64,000 bases of DNA from Flavisolibacter longurius (GTDB lineage: Bacteria; Bacteroidota; Bacteroidia; Chitinophagales; Chitinophagaceae). Shown here one piece after another: positions 15,944-24,979 of the stretch. The position numbers and the translations under genes are program-made. The stretch's first letter is position 1; every line of letters begins with the position of its first letter. The DNA lies in NCBI GenBank assembly GCA_014163555.1, contig JACJGO010000018.1:59162-123161 (forward strand). Reading direction: 5' to 3'. Under the pieces are notes generated by a model. That model saw only the letters and a program-made list of their open reading frames with translations. It made no database searches and had not been told where the DNA came from.

Positions 15944-16897
15944 TTACTTATTCATCATTTGCTTGGCTTCGATGCTCAACGTGGCATGCGGAACAGCGCG
16001 GAGGCGGGCCTTGTCGATCAGCTTTCCGGTAACACGGCAGATACCATAGGTTTTATTTTCAATCCGCATGATTGCTTTTTCCAAGTGGTCGATGAACTGG
16101 ATTTGACGACTGGCCATCTGGCTCAGTTGTTCCCGTTCCATGCTCATGCTGCCGTCTTCCATGGTCATATAGCGGCCTTCGTCCAGATCGCCGCTTTCGT
16201 CCTTGCGGGTGATAAGTCCCTGTAAATAAGCCAACTCTTTTTTCGCAATGTCTAACTTCTTGTTGATCAGCTCTCTGAATTCTGTCAATTCTGCATCACT
16301 GTATCGCATAGTCGGTCCGTTTTCTTCTTGTTTTTGTGAATTGTCCAATATGGATCGGGTAAAATCAGGTTCGTACTTGATGACCTTGTCTGTTGATGTT
16401 TTTGGGATCACCACCTTAGCTGGCCGGGCGGGCTCTTTTGCTTTGGCCGGTGCTTTTTCCAACGGCTTGGTTGCCTCTTTTGTCGTTTCACGGGAAGGGG
16501 CCACTACCTCTGGCTTTTTAACCGGTTCGGTTTTGGCTGGTGCCTTTTCCGCTACCTTTTTTGCCGGAGGCACTGCGGTTACTTTCTTTTGTGAGGCCGG
16601 AGCGGGTTTTTTGGCAACGTCTTTTTTAGCTGTGGCAACCTGGGTTTTTGGTGCAGCTTTGACCGGCGCCTTGGTAGCTGTTTTTGCAGCCGGCTTCGAT
16701 TTGGCAGGTGTAGCCGCCTTTACCGGTTTGGCCGGGGCTTTTTTGGCCGGCGTTTTTGCTTTGGCCGGAGCAGGTTTAACAGCTTTTTTTGGGGCGGCAG
16801 CTTTTACTGCGGCTTTTTTTACAGGCTTGGCCGGTGCTTTCTTAGCCGGTTGGGCAGCCTTGCCTGACTTTTTGGATGCTACCTTTTTTGTTGCCAT
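15944..16897 (-). CDS. Histone H1-like Lys/Ala/Pro-rich protein fused to a DksA/TraR-like domain with degenerate zinc finger
   Basis: 317 residues in two parts. Residues 1 to about 165 are low complexity (repeats of KKAPAKPVKKAA type), as in histone H1-like or AlgP-like tails that bind DNA or RNA non-specifically. Residues about 190-317 form a coiled-coil plus globular region of the DksA/TraR family: YSDAELTEFRELINKKLDIAKKELAYL, then MSMEREQLSQMASRQIQFIDHLEKAIMRI and YGICRVTGKLIDKARLRAVPHAT. Of the four zinc Cys positions only Cys287 remains, so the finger is probably zinc-free. It lies 7 bp downstream of ileS and is likely cotranscribed with it. DksA proteins modulate RNA polymerase; this is only inferred here. 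Confidence 0.88.
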   Translation of the reverse strand: MATKKVASKKSGKAAQPAKKAPAKPVKKAAVKAAAPKKAVKPAPAKAKTPAKKAPAKPVKAATPAKSKPAAKTATKAPVKAAPKTQVATAKKDVAKKPAPASQKKVTAVPPAKKVAEKAPAKTEPVKKPEVVAPSRETTKEATKPLEKAPAKAKEPARPAKVVIPKTSTDKVIKYEPDFTRSILDNSQKQEENGPTMRYSDAELTEFRELINKKLDIAKKELAYLQGLITRKDESGDLDEGRYMTMEDGSMSMEREQLSQMASRQIQFIDHLEKAIMRIENKTYGICRVTGKLIDKARLRAVPHATLSIEAKQMMNK

Positions 16898-16904
16898 ACG
16901 GTTG

Positions 16905-19900
16905 TTACCCTTTTTTTAAGACGATGACTTTCAATGGGTTTTCGTTAACCTCGATATCAATGCCATCAGCAATCGTTGATGTAATCTCCAGCTTGTCTGC
17001 CAGAATTTCCGCGCAAATATAATTAATATACTTACTAAGAGATGTGGCAATTCCATTGGAGGCGGCCACTTGCACGTCAATTCTGTCTGTTACATCAAAC
17101 CCGCTGTCTTTCCGGATTTTTTGAATCCGGTTGATAAACTCTCGGGCATTGCCCTCGTGTTCCAGTTCCGGTGTGATGTTGATATCCAGGGCCACGGTCA
17201 GCGGGCCTTTGCTGGCTACCGACCAACCCGGGATGTCCTCACTGGTGATTTCTACATCGCTCAAGGTTAATTCAACGGCCTCATCGTTAAGGCGCAATGA
17301 ATATCTGCCTTCTTTTTCAAATAAAGAAATGTCGTGCTGGGAAAAGTTTTGCAGGGATGCGGAAACCACTTTCATCTTGGGACCCAATCGTTTACCCAAA
17401 GAAACAAAGTTGGGTTTGATCTTCTTTTTAATGAAGCCTTCGGTTTCTGTCAAGTACGAAATTTCCTTCACGTTTACTTCCGCTTTGATAAGGTCTTCTA
17501 CCTTTTGCAATTGTTGTTCCATAGCCGGGCTCAGCACCGGGATCAACACTTTTTGCAGGGGCTGCCGCACCTTGATATTGGCTTTTTTGCGCAGCGAAAG
17601 CACTAGGGACGAGGCATCCTGCGCCAATTGCATGCGTTCTTCCAACGCCGAATCGATCAGTTCCTCTTTCACGTTGGGGAAAAGAATATGGTGAACAGAC
17701 GCCTCCTTGTGTTTGCCGGTAACAGCATTCAACTGGATAAAAAGCTCGTCGCTGAAGAAAGGCGAAATAGGTGCCATGAGACGAACCACGGTTTCCAGAC
17801 ACTCGTACAGGGTTTGATAAGCGGCAATTTTGTCCTGCTCGTATTCGCCCTTCCAGAACCGGCGGCGGCAAAGGCGTACATACCAGTTGCTAAGGTGTTC
17901 ATCCACAAAGTCTTCGATCAGGCGTCCGGCCTGTGTAGGCTCGTATTCATTAAAGGCAGCCGCCGCTTTTTTCACCAAGGTTTGAAGGCTGGAAAGAATC
18001 CAGCGGTCGATTTCGGGACGCTCAGCGAGTGGAATGTAATCCTCCTTAAAGGTAAAGCCGTCCACGTTTGCGTAAAGCGCAAAGAATTGATACGTATTAT
18101 ATAAGGTGCCAAAGAACTTGCGCTGCACCTCTTTGATGCCTTCAATGTCAAACTTCAGGTTGTCCCAGGGCGAAGCGTTGGTGATAAGGTACCAGCGGGT
18201 GGCGTCAGCACCAAAGCTTTCAATGGTTTGGAAAGGATCCACCACGTTGCCGAGGCGCTTACTCATTTTATTGCCGTTCTTGTCCAGTACCAGACCGTTG
18301 GAAACCACTGTTTTATAGGCTACGCTGTCAAACAGCATCACACCCAGCGCATGCAGGGTGTAAAACCAGCCGCGGGTTTGGTCAACGCCTTCCGCAATAA
18401 AATCGGCGGGAAAGTTTTGGCTGAATTTCTCTTTATTCTCGTAAGGATAGTGCCATTGGGCATAGGGCATGGCGCCGCTGTCGAACCAAACGTCAATCAG
18501 GTCCGGTTCGCGGTGCATGGGTTTGCCGCTGTCGGAAACCAAGATCACTTCATCCACATAGGGCTTGTGGAGATCCAGGATGCCGTCGTGGAGGTAATGT
18601 GTATTTACATCACCGCCCAACACCTCGCTGGCTTTGCGGATCTCGGCGTTCAGTTCTTCGATCGAGCCAATGCATTTTTCCTCTTTTCCGTCCTCTGTGC
18701 GCCAGATGGGAAGGGGCGTACCCCAATAGCGGCTGCGACTCAGGTTCCAGTCCACCATATTTTCCAGCCAGTTGCCAAAGCGGCCGGTGCCCGTGCTTTC
18801 TGGCTTCCAGTTGATGGTTTTGTTCAGCTCCACCATGCGGTCTTTAACGGCGGTTGTGCGAATGAACCAGGCATCCAGCGGGTAATAAACCACCGGCTTG
18901 TCGGTGCGCCAGCAGTGCGGATAGCTGTGTTCGTATTTTTCTACTTTAAAGGCCCGGCCTTCTTTTTTCAGCTTGACAGAAATGTCAACATTTACGTCAA
19001 CATACCCTTCTTCGTTCTTATAGTCTTTGATATAGCGGCCCGAAAACTCGCCAAGGCCATCCACAAATTTTCCTTCCTTGTCAACCAGCGTCAAAATGCC
19101 GATGTTGTATTTTTTGCCAACACGGAAGTCATCCGCACCAAAAGCAGGAGCAATATGCACCACGCCGGTACCATCTTCAGTGGTTACAAAATCTCCCAAC
19201 AGCACCCGCCATGGCTGGGCATCAGGTGTGATGGCACGAACAGCTTCCAGCGAATTGGCTTCGGCCGGCAACAATTGCTCATACTCCACCTCTTCCAACT
19301 CTTTGCCCTTGAACTCCGCAAGGATGCGGTAGGGAATCACCTTATCGCCTTCTTTATAGGAAGAAAAATCGCCATTTTCTCCTTCCGCTTTGAAATACTT
19401 TTGCAGCAAAGCTTTGGCAAGAACTACATTTTGCGGCTGATGTGTGTAGGGGTTGAGTGTATGCACCAATACATAGTCGATGTTGGGACCGGCAGCCAGA
19501 CCCAAATTGGACGGCAGTGTCCAAGGGGTAGTGGTCCAGGCCATAATGTACAGTTCCGAGTCTGTAGTGCCTAGTTCAGAGCCAACTTTGTTGAAAAGAA
19601 AAGTGCTCCTTTCATTTGGCACTACTTTAAACAAAACAGTAGCGCTGGTGTCCTTCACCATTTTATATGTTCCAGGCTGGTTCAGTTCGTGGGAGCTCAA
19701 ACCTGTGCCGGCACCCGGGGAATACGGTTGGATAGAAACACTTTTGTAAAGCAGCCCTTTGTTGTACAGCTCTTTCAGGCACCACCACAGCGTTTCGATG
19801 TATTCGTTGGTAAAGGTGATATAAGGATTTTGCAGGTCGACCCAATAACCCATTTTCGTGGTCAGGTCGTCCCACTTGTCTTTATAACGGAGCACCGCCT

Positions 19901-20270
19901 CGCGGCACTTCTGGTTGTATTCTTTAATGGAGATCTTTTTGCCGATATCTTCTTTGGTGATACCCAGCTCTTTTTCAACACCCAATTCTACCGGCAAGCC
20001 ATGCGTGTCCCAGCCGCCCTTGCGCTCTACCTTAAAACCCTGCATCGTTTTGTACCGACAGACCAGGTCTTTGAGTGTACGGGAAATGACGTGGTGAATG
20101 CCTGGCATGCCGTTAGCGCTGGGCGGACCTTCGTAAAACACAAAGGGCTGTGCGCCTTCGCGAACGGTTATGCTTTTTTGAAAGGCTTCTTCCCGCTGCC
20201 AGCGTTCCAGTACTTCTTTTTCAATGGCGGGGAGGTTGAGATGTTTAAATTCTTTATACCGATTGGCCAT
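16905..20270 (-). CDS. ileS: Isoleucine-tRNA ligase
   Basis: Class I aminoacyl-tRNA synthetase that charges tRNA-Ile and edits Val. The length of 1121 residues suits the long type found in Bacteroidota. The HIGH-type motif is GMPGIHH in PPSANGMPGIHHVISRTLKD (residues 49-68) and the KMSKS motif is KMSKRLGN near 668. Editing-domain sequence (TTTPWTLPSNLGLA; VHIAPAFGADDF) and the anticodon-binding region follow. The eukaryote-like GIHH form of the signature resembles the class often called IleS2, which tolerates mupirocin better; that is an inference from the motif only. First gene of an operon with the DksA-like gene. Confidence 0.97.
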   Translation of the reverse strand: MANRYKEFKHLNLPAIEKEVLERWQREEAFQKSITVREGAQPFVFYEGPPSANGMPGIHHVISRTLKDLVCRYKTMQGFKVERKGGWDTHGLPVELGVEKELGITKEDIGKKISIKEYNQKCREAVLRYKDKWDDLTTKMGYWVDLQNPYITFTNEYIETLWWCLKELYNKGLLYKSVSIQPYSPGAGTGLSSHELNQPGTYKMVKDTSATVLFKVVPNERSTFLFNKVGSELGTTDSELYIMAWTTTPWTLPSNLGLAAGPNIDYVLVHTLNPYTHQPQNVVLAKALLQKYFKAEGENGDFSSYKEGDKVIPYRILAEFKGKELEEVEYEQLLPAEANSLEAVRAITPDAQPWRVLLGDFVTTEDGTGVVHIAPAFGADDFRVGKKYNIGILTLVDKEGKFVDGLGEFSGRYIKDYKNEEGYVDVNVDISVKLKKEGRAFKVEKYEHSYPHCWRTDKPVVYYPLDAWFIRTTAVKDRMVELNKTINWKPESTGTGRFGNWLENMVDWNLSRSRYWGTPLPIWRTEDGKEEKCIGSIEELNAEIRKASEVLGGDVNTHYLHDGILDLHKPYVDEVILVSDSGKPMHREPDLIDVWFDSGAMPYAQWHYPYENKEKFSQNFPADFIAEGVDQTRGWFYTLHALGVMLFDSVAYKTVVSNGLVLDKNGNKMSKRLGNVVDPFQTIESFGADATRWYLITNASPWDNLKFDIEGIKEVQRKFFGTLYNTYQFFALYANVDGFTFKEDYIPLAERPEIDRWILSSLQTLVKKAAAAFNEYEPTQAGRLIEDFVDEHLSNWYVRLCRRRFWKGEYEQDKIAAYQTLYECLETVVRLMAPISPFFSDELFIQLNAVTGKHKEASVHHILFPNVKEELIDSALEERMQLAQDASSLVLSLRKKANIKVRQPLQKVLIPVLSPAMEQQLQKVEDLIKAEVNVKEISYLTETEGFIKKKIKPNFVSLGKRLGPKMKVVSASLQNFSQHDISLFEKEGRYSLRLNDEAVELTLSDVEITSEDIPGWSVASKGPLTVALDINITPELEHEGNAREFINRIQKIRKDSGFDVTDRIDVQVAASNGIATSLSKYINYICAEILADKLEITSTIADGIDIEVNENPLKVIVLKKG

Positions 20271-20432
20271 ATGGGGCTTTTCAACTATTTTAAAAATGGA
20301 GGCAAAGGTAAGAAAATACGCTGGGGCAGGATTGTGAAAACTGGTGTAAGCAAAGCGTTTCTTCCAGGATGAAAGACTTTTAATAAACCAGTTTCCGATC
20401 TGTTTTATTTTTAGTCTTTAATCTATTTACAA

Positions 20433-21530
20433 ATGCCCGAACCGCTGAAAAACGTTTATGACGCTCTTTTCCTAAAACGATTTGCTTCCATTGCTGCAGT
20501 TATCACCGGGTTTGATGCAAAAGGTTTTCAGGCGGCTGTTTTCGACAACACATGGAATAGCCTTGAACTCAAACAGCGGATGCGTCACCTCTCCTCCGTT
20601 TTGCACAGCCACTTGCTGGGTGATTATCCCACAAAGGTTTCTTCTATTCTGCGCATAGTTACTCTTTTGGAAGAGCGTGGTGAAAAGGGTGGTTTTGCGT
20701 ACATGTTCCTTCCCGATTTTATTGAGCAATACGGGCTGCATGATTTGGAAACCTCCCTTCAAGCAATGGAACGGCTGACCCAGTTTGCCAGTTGCGAATT
20801 TGCCATACGGTCTTTTTTGCTGGCCCACCCCGAAAAAGTAATGGCGCAAATGCTTGCCTGGAGCCGGCACCCGCACGACCATGTTCGCCGGTTTGCCAGC
20901 GAGGGCTGCCGGCCGCGATTGCCCTGGGCCGTGGCCATTCCGGCATTGAAGAGAGATCCTGCACCTATCTTCCCTATCCTGGAAAATTTAAAAAAGGATC
21001 CATCGCTTTTTGTTCGGAGAAGCGTGGCTAATAACTTAAATGATATTGCCAAAGATCATCCTGACGCGGTGGCAAACCTTGCTAAAAGCTGGAAAGGAAA
21101 AAATGCCCAAACAGACTGGATCATTCGCCATGGCTGCCGGACATTATTGAAAAAGGCGCATCCTGCTGCTTATACTTTATTTGAACTGGAAGATGTGGCT
21201 GACTGCCGCTTAACAAACCTTACCCTGTCTCACACGCATTTGAAGATTGGTGACCGCCTCGGCTTTTCTTTTTCACTCATAACCGGTCCTGTTTCGCGTA
21301 AGCTTCGCCTGGAGTATGCGGTGGTTTATGCAAAGGCAAATGGTAAACAAAGCCGCAAAATCTTTCAGATCACCGAAAAAATATTTCAACCGACGCAAAC
21401 TTATGTCTTCAAAAAAGAGCAGCGCTTCCAGGATTTTACCACCCGCAAACATTATCCCGGTGAACACAAACTGGCCATCGTACTAAATGGACAGGAAGTT
21501 GCTTCTTCCGACTTTATGTTGCTGCAATAA
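20433..21530 (+). CDS. AlkC-type DNA alkylation repair HEAT-repeat protein with C-terminal Ig-like domain
   Basis: 365 residues. HEAT-like helical repeats (about 1-240) contain the AlkC-type stretch RRFASEGCRPRLPWA (151-165) and DPSLFVRRSVANNLNDIAKDHP, with WIIRHGCRTLLK closing the array. These proteins hold DNA and excise alkylated bases such as 3-methyladenine and 3-methylcytosine. The last 110 residues (LTLSHTHLKIGDRLGFSFSL ... LAIVLNGQEVASSDFMLLQ) are strand-rich and Ig-like, as in the AlkC branch that carries such an extension. It is divergent from ileS (162-bp gap) and ends at a terminator shared with the convergent T9SS gene. Confidence 0.88.
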   Translation: MPEPLKNVYDALFLKRFASIAAVITGFDAKGFQAAVFDNTWNSLELKQRMRHLSSVLHSHLLGDYPTKVSSILRIVTLLEERGEKGGFAYMFLPDFIEQYGLHDLETSLQAMERLTQFASCEFAIRSFLLAHPEKVMAQMLAWSRHPHDHVRRFASEGCRPRLPWAVAIPALKRDPAPIFPILENLKKDPSLFVRRSVANNLNDIAKDHPDAVANLAKSWKGKNAQTDWIIRHGCRTLLKKAHPAAYTLFELEDVADCRLTNLTLSHTHLKIGDRLGFSFSLITGPVSRKLRLEYAVVYAKANGKQSRKIFQITEKIFQPTQTYVFKKEQRFQDFTTRKHYPGEHKLAIVLNGQEVASSDFMLLQ

Positions 21531-21532
21531 TA

Positions 21533-21552
21533 AAGCCTTCCGTAGAAGGCTT
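21533..21552. terminator. Hairpin between convergent genes
   Basis: The stem AAGCCTTC / GAAGGCTT has a 4-nt loop and lies directly after the AlkC-like stop; the flanking T-run is weak. Confidence 0.6.
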
Positions 21553-21570
21553 ATCTGCAGACAGGCAATT

Positions 21571-24500
21571 TTATAGAATGAGAAATGTTCGGGTGGTTGT
21601 CCAGCGCTTGTTCGAAATCACCACATGATAAACCCCTTTGCCGGTTGTTGAAGGCAATTGAATGGAATGTTGCCTTGAGCCGGGAGTAAGTTGCAAAACT
21701 GCGCTGGTAAGGTACTGACCATTGGTACCATACACTGTACATATTGATCGTAACGGTTCGGTCGTCTGTACCGAAAGTTGAAGGTGATAGTTGATTACCG
21801 GGTTGGGTGTGATGGTGACGTAGGTGAAGGCTGGTAACGGATTGTTGATGCTGGTGACGATATTGTTGCGGGTAACAAAAGTTCCCAGGTAAGCATCTTC
21901 CTGATAATCGCTGGTAGCAATAGCGGTTCGGTTGGTGTAAACCTGCGGATTACCCTGCGCCGTATAGGCAAGCGTAACAAGAGTGTCCTGAAAAATATCC
22001 ATATCAGTCAAAGATTCACCATACGGCGAAGCAACCCTGAAACTCTTTCTTGCGATAAGCGCACTGTCCAGAACAAGTCCCAACGCATCTGTAGTACCGC
22101 CGGCATAACCAACTTGTATGGTATCTACCTGCATGGCCGATCGGATGACACTGCTCAGAAACAGGTGTTTGCCGCCGGTACGCATATAAATGCCAGTTGT
22201 ATTGGCCAAGATTTTTTTCTGAGCGATGGTTCCATCCGCATTCAACCTCACCAGGCAAAATGACTGGTTGAGCAAACCATTATGTACCGCCTGGCCATCC
22301 CACAGCAAAGGTTGTGTGGAAGGCGAAGTCATAACACCCATAACCGGCTTGTCATTGAGCAGCGCAAGATCCCCCGATTGTTTAATTAAAACATTGCCTG
22401 AAAAGTTCTTTACCCAATGCAGGCCATTCCAGGCCATTTTAAGCAAGGCTCCCTGTTGCCGGTTATTGGCAGGCAAAGCCAGGGTATCGATCATGGACGT
22501 GCCGTTGTGCAAAAGCAGGTTACCATTTGTTGGCAAAATGGTTGAACCGGAAAGATAGAGTTGATCGTTTTTGTCAATTTGAATAGTGTAAAGGGATAAA
22601 TTACCCTGGAGAATTAGTTTCCGTCCTTCTATAATAGCGCCGGTACTAGGTTTCAGCCGGAAAATATGCGGCGATGAAGAAGAGGGAAACGATTGGTACG
22701 CTATATTGGCGTTATCAGTGCCCACAGCCAGGTCGCCATTATTGAAGTACCCCAGGTTCATAAGAGTGACAGATCGAAGGCGGTCATTTGTGAGATTCAA
22801 TACAGTGATGGTTCCTGTTGTGTCTACACTGGCCAACAAACTGGCACTTGTTCGCACCATATTGGGATTGATATTGACATTGTAGTTTGTATTCTCCACC
22901 CGGATATAATTGCTGTCGTTATGCGGTAGGGTGTAGTTCACTAAAAAATAAGCTTTTCCATTGCGCACTTCAAGATGCCTGGCCTCGGCCCGGGCAAGAC
23001 TACTGTGAAAACGTTTATACCAAACAACCTGGTTGTTCGGCCGCAGCCTCACCAGAAAAGCATCTGACCGCCCGACATTGGAGGCAAAGCTGCCATTTTG
23101 GTCTAGTGCTGTTTTGCCACGAGCATAACCAAGAACCAGCCGGCTGCCATCCGGAAAATAGGTTACCATTTGCGGGCTCTCTGGCAGGTCGGCATTTTTT
23201 CGCATGCTGCCGGTAACTATAGCCAGGTTTTCATCTACAAGCCAGGGGTTCCAAACATTGTCTACCGTTTGATGAAACGCCATTCTGTTGGGGCCTGCCA
23301 AATGGAAGAAATCCGGCGATACATCAGCAATTTCGTATTCCGTATGATCCCCGTACCAGTTCACCTTCCCATCCGAAAGATCAAAGTTGAATTTTGCCAG
23401 AAAGCTTTTGCTGGGGCCATTCAGGTTAATGGTAGATAAAACACCCGGAAGAATGGGCACAGTAACATTTTTTGCAGGGAGAGGATTGGGTAAGGACTCG
23501 TTTGTGCCGGTGAACATACCGTTTAAAAAGACCTGTCCCTTCTGAACCAGTATGTGCCGGAAAAAGATTCGGTGCTTGGTTCGGTTCAAGGGGTAATTGC
23601 CAACAACCGAATTGCCAAGATTAGCGCTGTACCGAAGGGCCAGCGAAGAATCGAAGACATAAAAATGGTTGTGTTGACTGGCTTGTAATACATTGTCGAT
23701 GTAATAAGGCACTGCCGGAGTGGATCTGGCTTCGTTGTTAAAGACCATAAAAACAAAGTTGCCTGAAATTGTACTGGGGCAGAATTGGTTGCCCGGTGAC
23801 ATAAGGTGCTGCTGGTCGGTATTAAGCACTTTATACAGGTAATCTTGATAGCTGGTATCTGTTTTTACAATCACATTGTAGTCCCATCGGGAGGCTGGAA
23901 TTTTTACCTCGTTTTGGTTTAGATAAAACTGGTTATCGCCGCTGGCAAAAAGGTGCAGAAACAGTGAGCCGTCGGTGAAGCTGCTGACTTCGAGCAATCT
24001 TACAAATTGATTGGCGGAGTGACCAATGATGCGTTTGGCCCCTAAAAAATTTCCGTTTGTATCTATCATCAGGTGTACCAAACCGGAACGGCCAATAGAG
24101 TCCAGCACTATCTGCTCCTGAAAGCGGGTGGCTGGGCTGTTGTTCGAAACCGATCCGAAAATATGATAAACCGCATTTGAATAAAATAACCGGAACGATT
24201 GCAGGTTTGTTTTCCGCACCCATTTAGCCGCTCCGGCGGTATCGGTGCAAACAAGAGCCGATGTAACGGCATTTGCGTTGACAGTGGCATAGGGCACTAT
24301 CGTTTGATTGCCAACCTGGACAGCTTCCTGTGTGCTAAAACCAAACAATAAATCAGAAGTACCCATAACCATGCTGTTGGAGTAAGAACGTTCTGCGTTG
24401 GCAGAACCATAAGTCAGTATCCGCCTGACATTTCCATTGCTATCCGTTTTTACCCAAAAAACATCTTCCAATCCATTGCCGTTAACCGGCTCGTGGTTGT

Positions 24501-24687
24501 TTATGGTCAATATCCCCCGGAAATAGCCACTGTAATATTGGTATCCGAGGCTGTCGGATGCATGGCTGGTAATGACTGTTGGAAATTCCTGATAACCTAT
24601 CTGTAAGTTGTTGACAATCTGGTTTTGTTGTGCACTAGCGGAAATGACTGTAAGAATTGACAGGTACAGGCAAAATATAGTTCTCAT
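21571..24687 (-). CDS. Large secreted protein with T9SS type A C-terminal sorting domain
   Basis: 1038 residues with a signal peptide (MRTIFCLYLSILTVISASAQ, cleavage near 19-20). The body consists of many WD/SBBP-like beta-propeller-type strands (VFWVKTDSNGNVRRI; LLKMAWNGLHWVKNFSGNV; FCLVRLNADGTIAQKK), compatible with one or two propellers. The last 80 residues are a type IX sorting domain: FTYVTITPNPVINYHLQLSV, SICTVYGTNGQYLTS, and GVYHVVISNKRWTTTRTFLIL. It is therefore expected on the cell surface or released after cleavage by PorU. No catalytic motif is seen and the function is unknown. Monocistronic; upstream region 24688-24979. Confidence 0.85.
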   Translation of the reverse strand: MRTIFCLYLSILTVISASAQQNQIVNNLQIGYQEFPTVITSHASDSLGYQYYSGYFRGILTINNHEPVNGNGLEDVFWVKTDSNGNVRRILTYGSANAERSYSNSMVMGTSDLLFGFSTQEAVQVGNQTIVPYATVNANAVTSALVCTDTAGAAKWVRKTNLQSFRLFYSNAVYHIFGSVSNNSPATRFQEQIVLDSIGRSGLVHLMIDTNGNFLGAKRIIGHSANQFVRLLEVSSFTDGSLFLHLFASGDNQFYLNQNEVKIPASRWDYNVIVKTDTSYQDYLYKVLNTDQQHLMSPGNQFCPSTISGNFVFMVFNNEARSTPAVPYYIDNVLQASQHNHFYVFDSSLALRYSANLGNSVVGNYPLNRTKHRIFFRHILVQKGQVFLNGMFTGTNESLPNPLPAKNVTVPILPGVLSTINLNGPSKSFLAKFNFDLSDGKVNWYGDHTEYEIADVSPDFFHLAGPNRMAFHQTVDNVWNPWLVDENLAIVTGSMRKNADLPESPQMVTYFPDGSRLVLGYARGKTALDQNGSFASNVGRSDAFLVRLRPNNQVVWYKRFHSSLARAEARHLEVRNGKAYFLVNYTLPHNDSNYIRVENTNYNVNINPNMVRTSASLLASVDTTGTITVLNLTNDRLRSVTLMNLGYFNNGDLAVGTDNANIAYQSFPSSSSPHIFRLKPSTGAIIEGRKLILQGNLSLYTIQIDKNDQLYLSGSTILPTNGNLLLHNGTSMIDTLALPANNRQQGALLKMAWNGLHWVKNFSGNVLIKQSGDLALLNDKPVMGVMTSPSTQPLLWDGQAVHNGLLNQSFCLVRLNADGTIAQKKILANTTGIYMRTGGKHLFLSSVIRSAMQVDTIQVGYAGGTTDALGLVLDSALIARKSFRVASPYGESLTDMDIFQDTLVTLAYTAQGNPQVYTNRTAIATSDYQEDAYLGTFVTRNNIVTSINNPLPAFTYVTITPNPVINYHLQLSVQTTEPLRSICTVYGTNGQYLTSAVLQLTPGSRQHSIQLPSTTGKGVYHVVISNKRWTTTRTFLIL

Positions 24688-24979
24688 GGCAGCTGTTTGG
24701 TATAATTAGGGACGAAAAATAATACTTCCAAACAGTTAAACAGGTCTTGGCCGGAAAAAATACCCCTTTGGGATTATTGGCAGTATTTGAAGAACGGGTT
24801 ATAGATCTGTCACCATTCTGTCATTTCCACCCATAACTCTTATAAATCATTCCTTCTCTGACACAAATCATCCCACTTAAAATCCGGGAAAGCCACATTG
24901 CACCCGATATTTTCCGATTTCGTCATGCAAGGGTACATTTTTCCTGCTTCCGTAAACAGTTTTTCCCGATACGGCACCA
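24688..24979. other. Divergent intergenic region upstream of the T9SS protein and the siderophore receptor
   Basis: 292 bp with start signals for two divergent genes. I looked for a Fur-type 19-bp palindrome near the receptor gene and did not find a convincing one. Confidence 0.4.

Noticed and set aside
18228..19574. A 448-codon plus-strand ORF inside ileS.
   Set aside because: Antisense shadow of ileS; no family motif or start signal.
24688..24979. Fur box controlling the siderophore receptor.
   Set aside because: No convincing 19-bp GATAATGAT-type palindrome is visible in the intergenic region.
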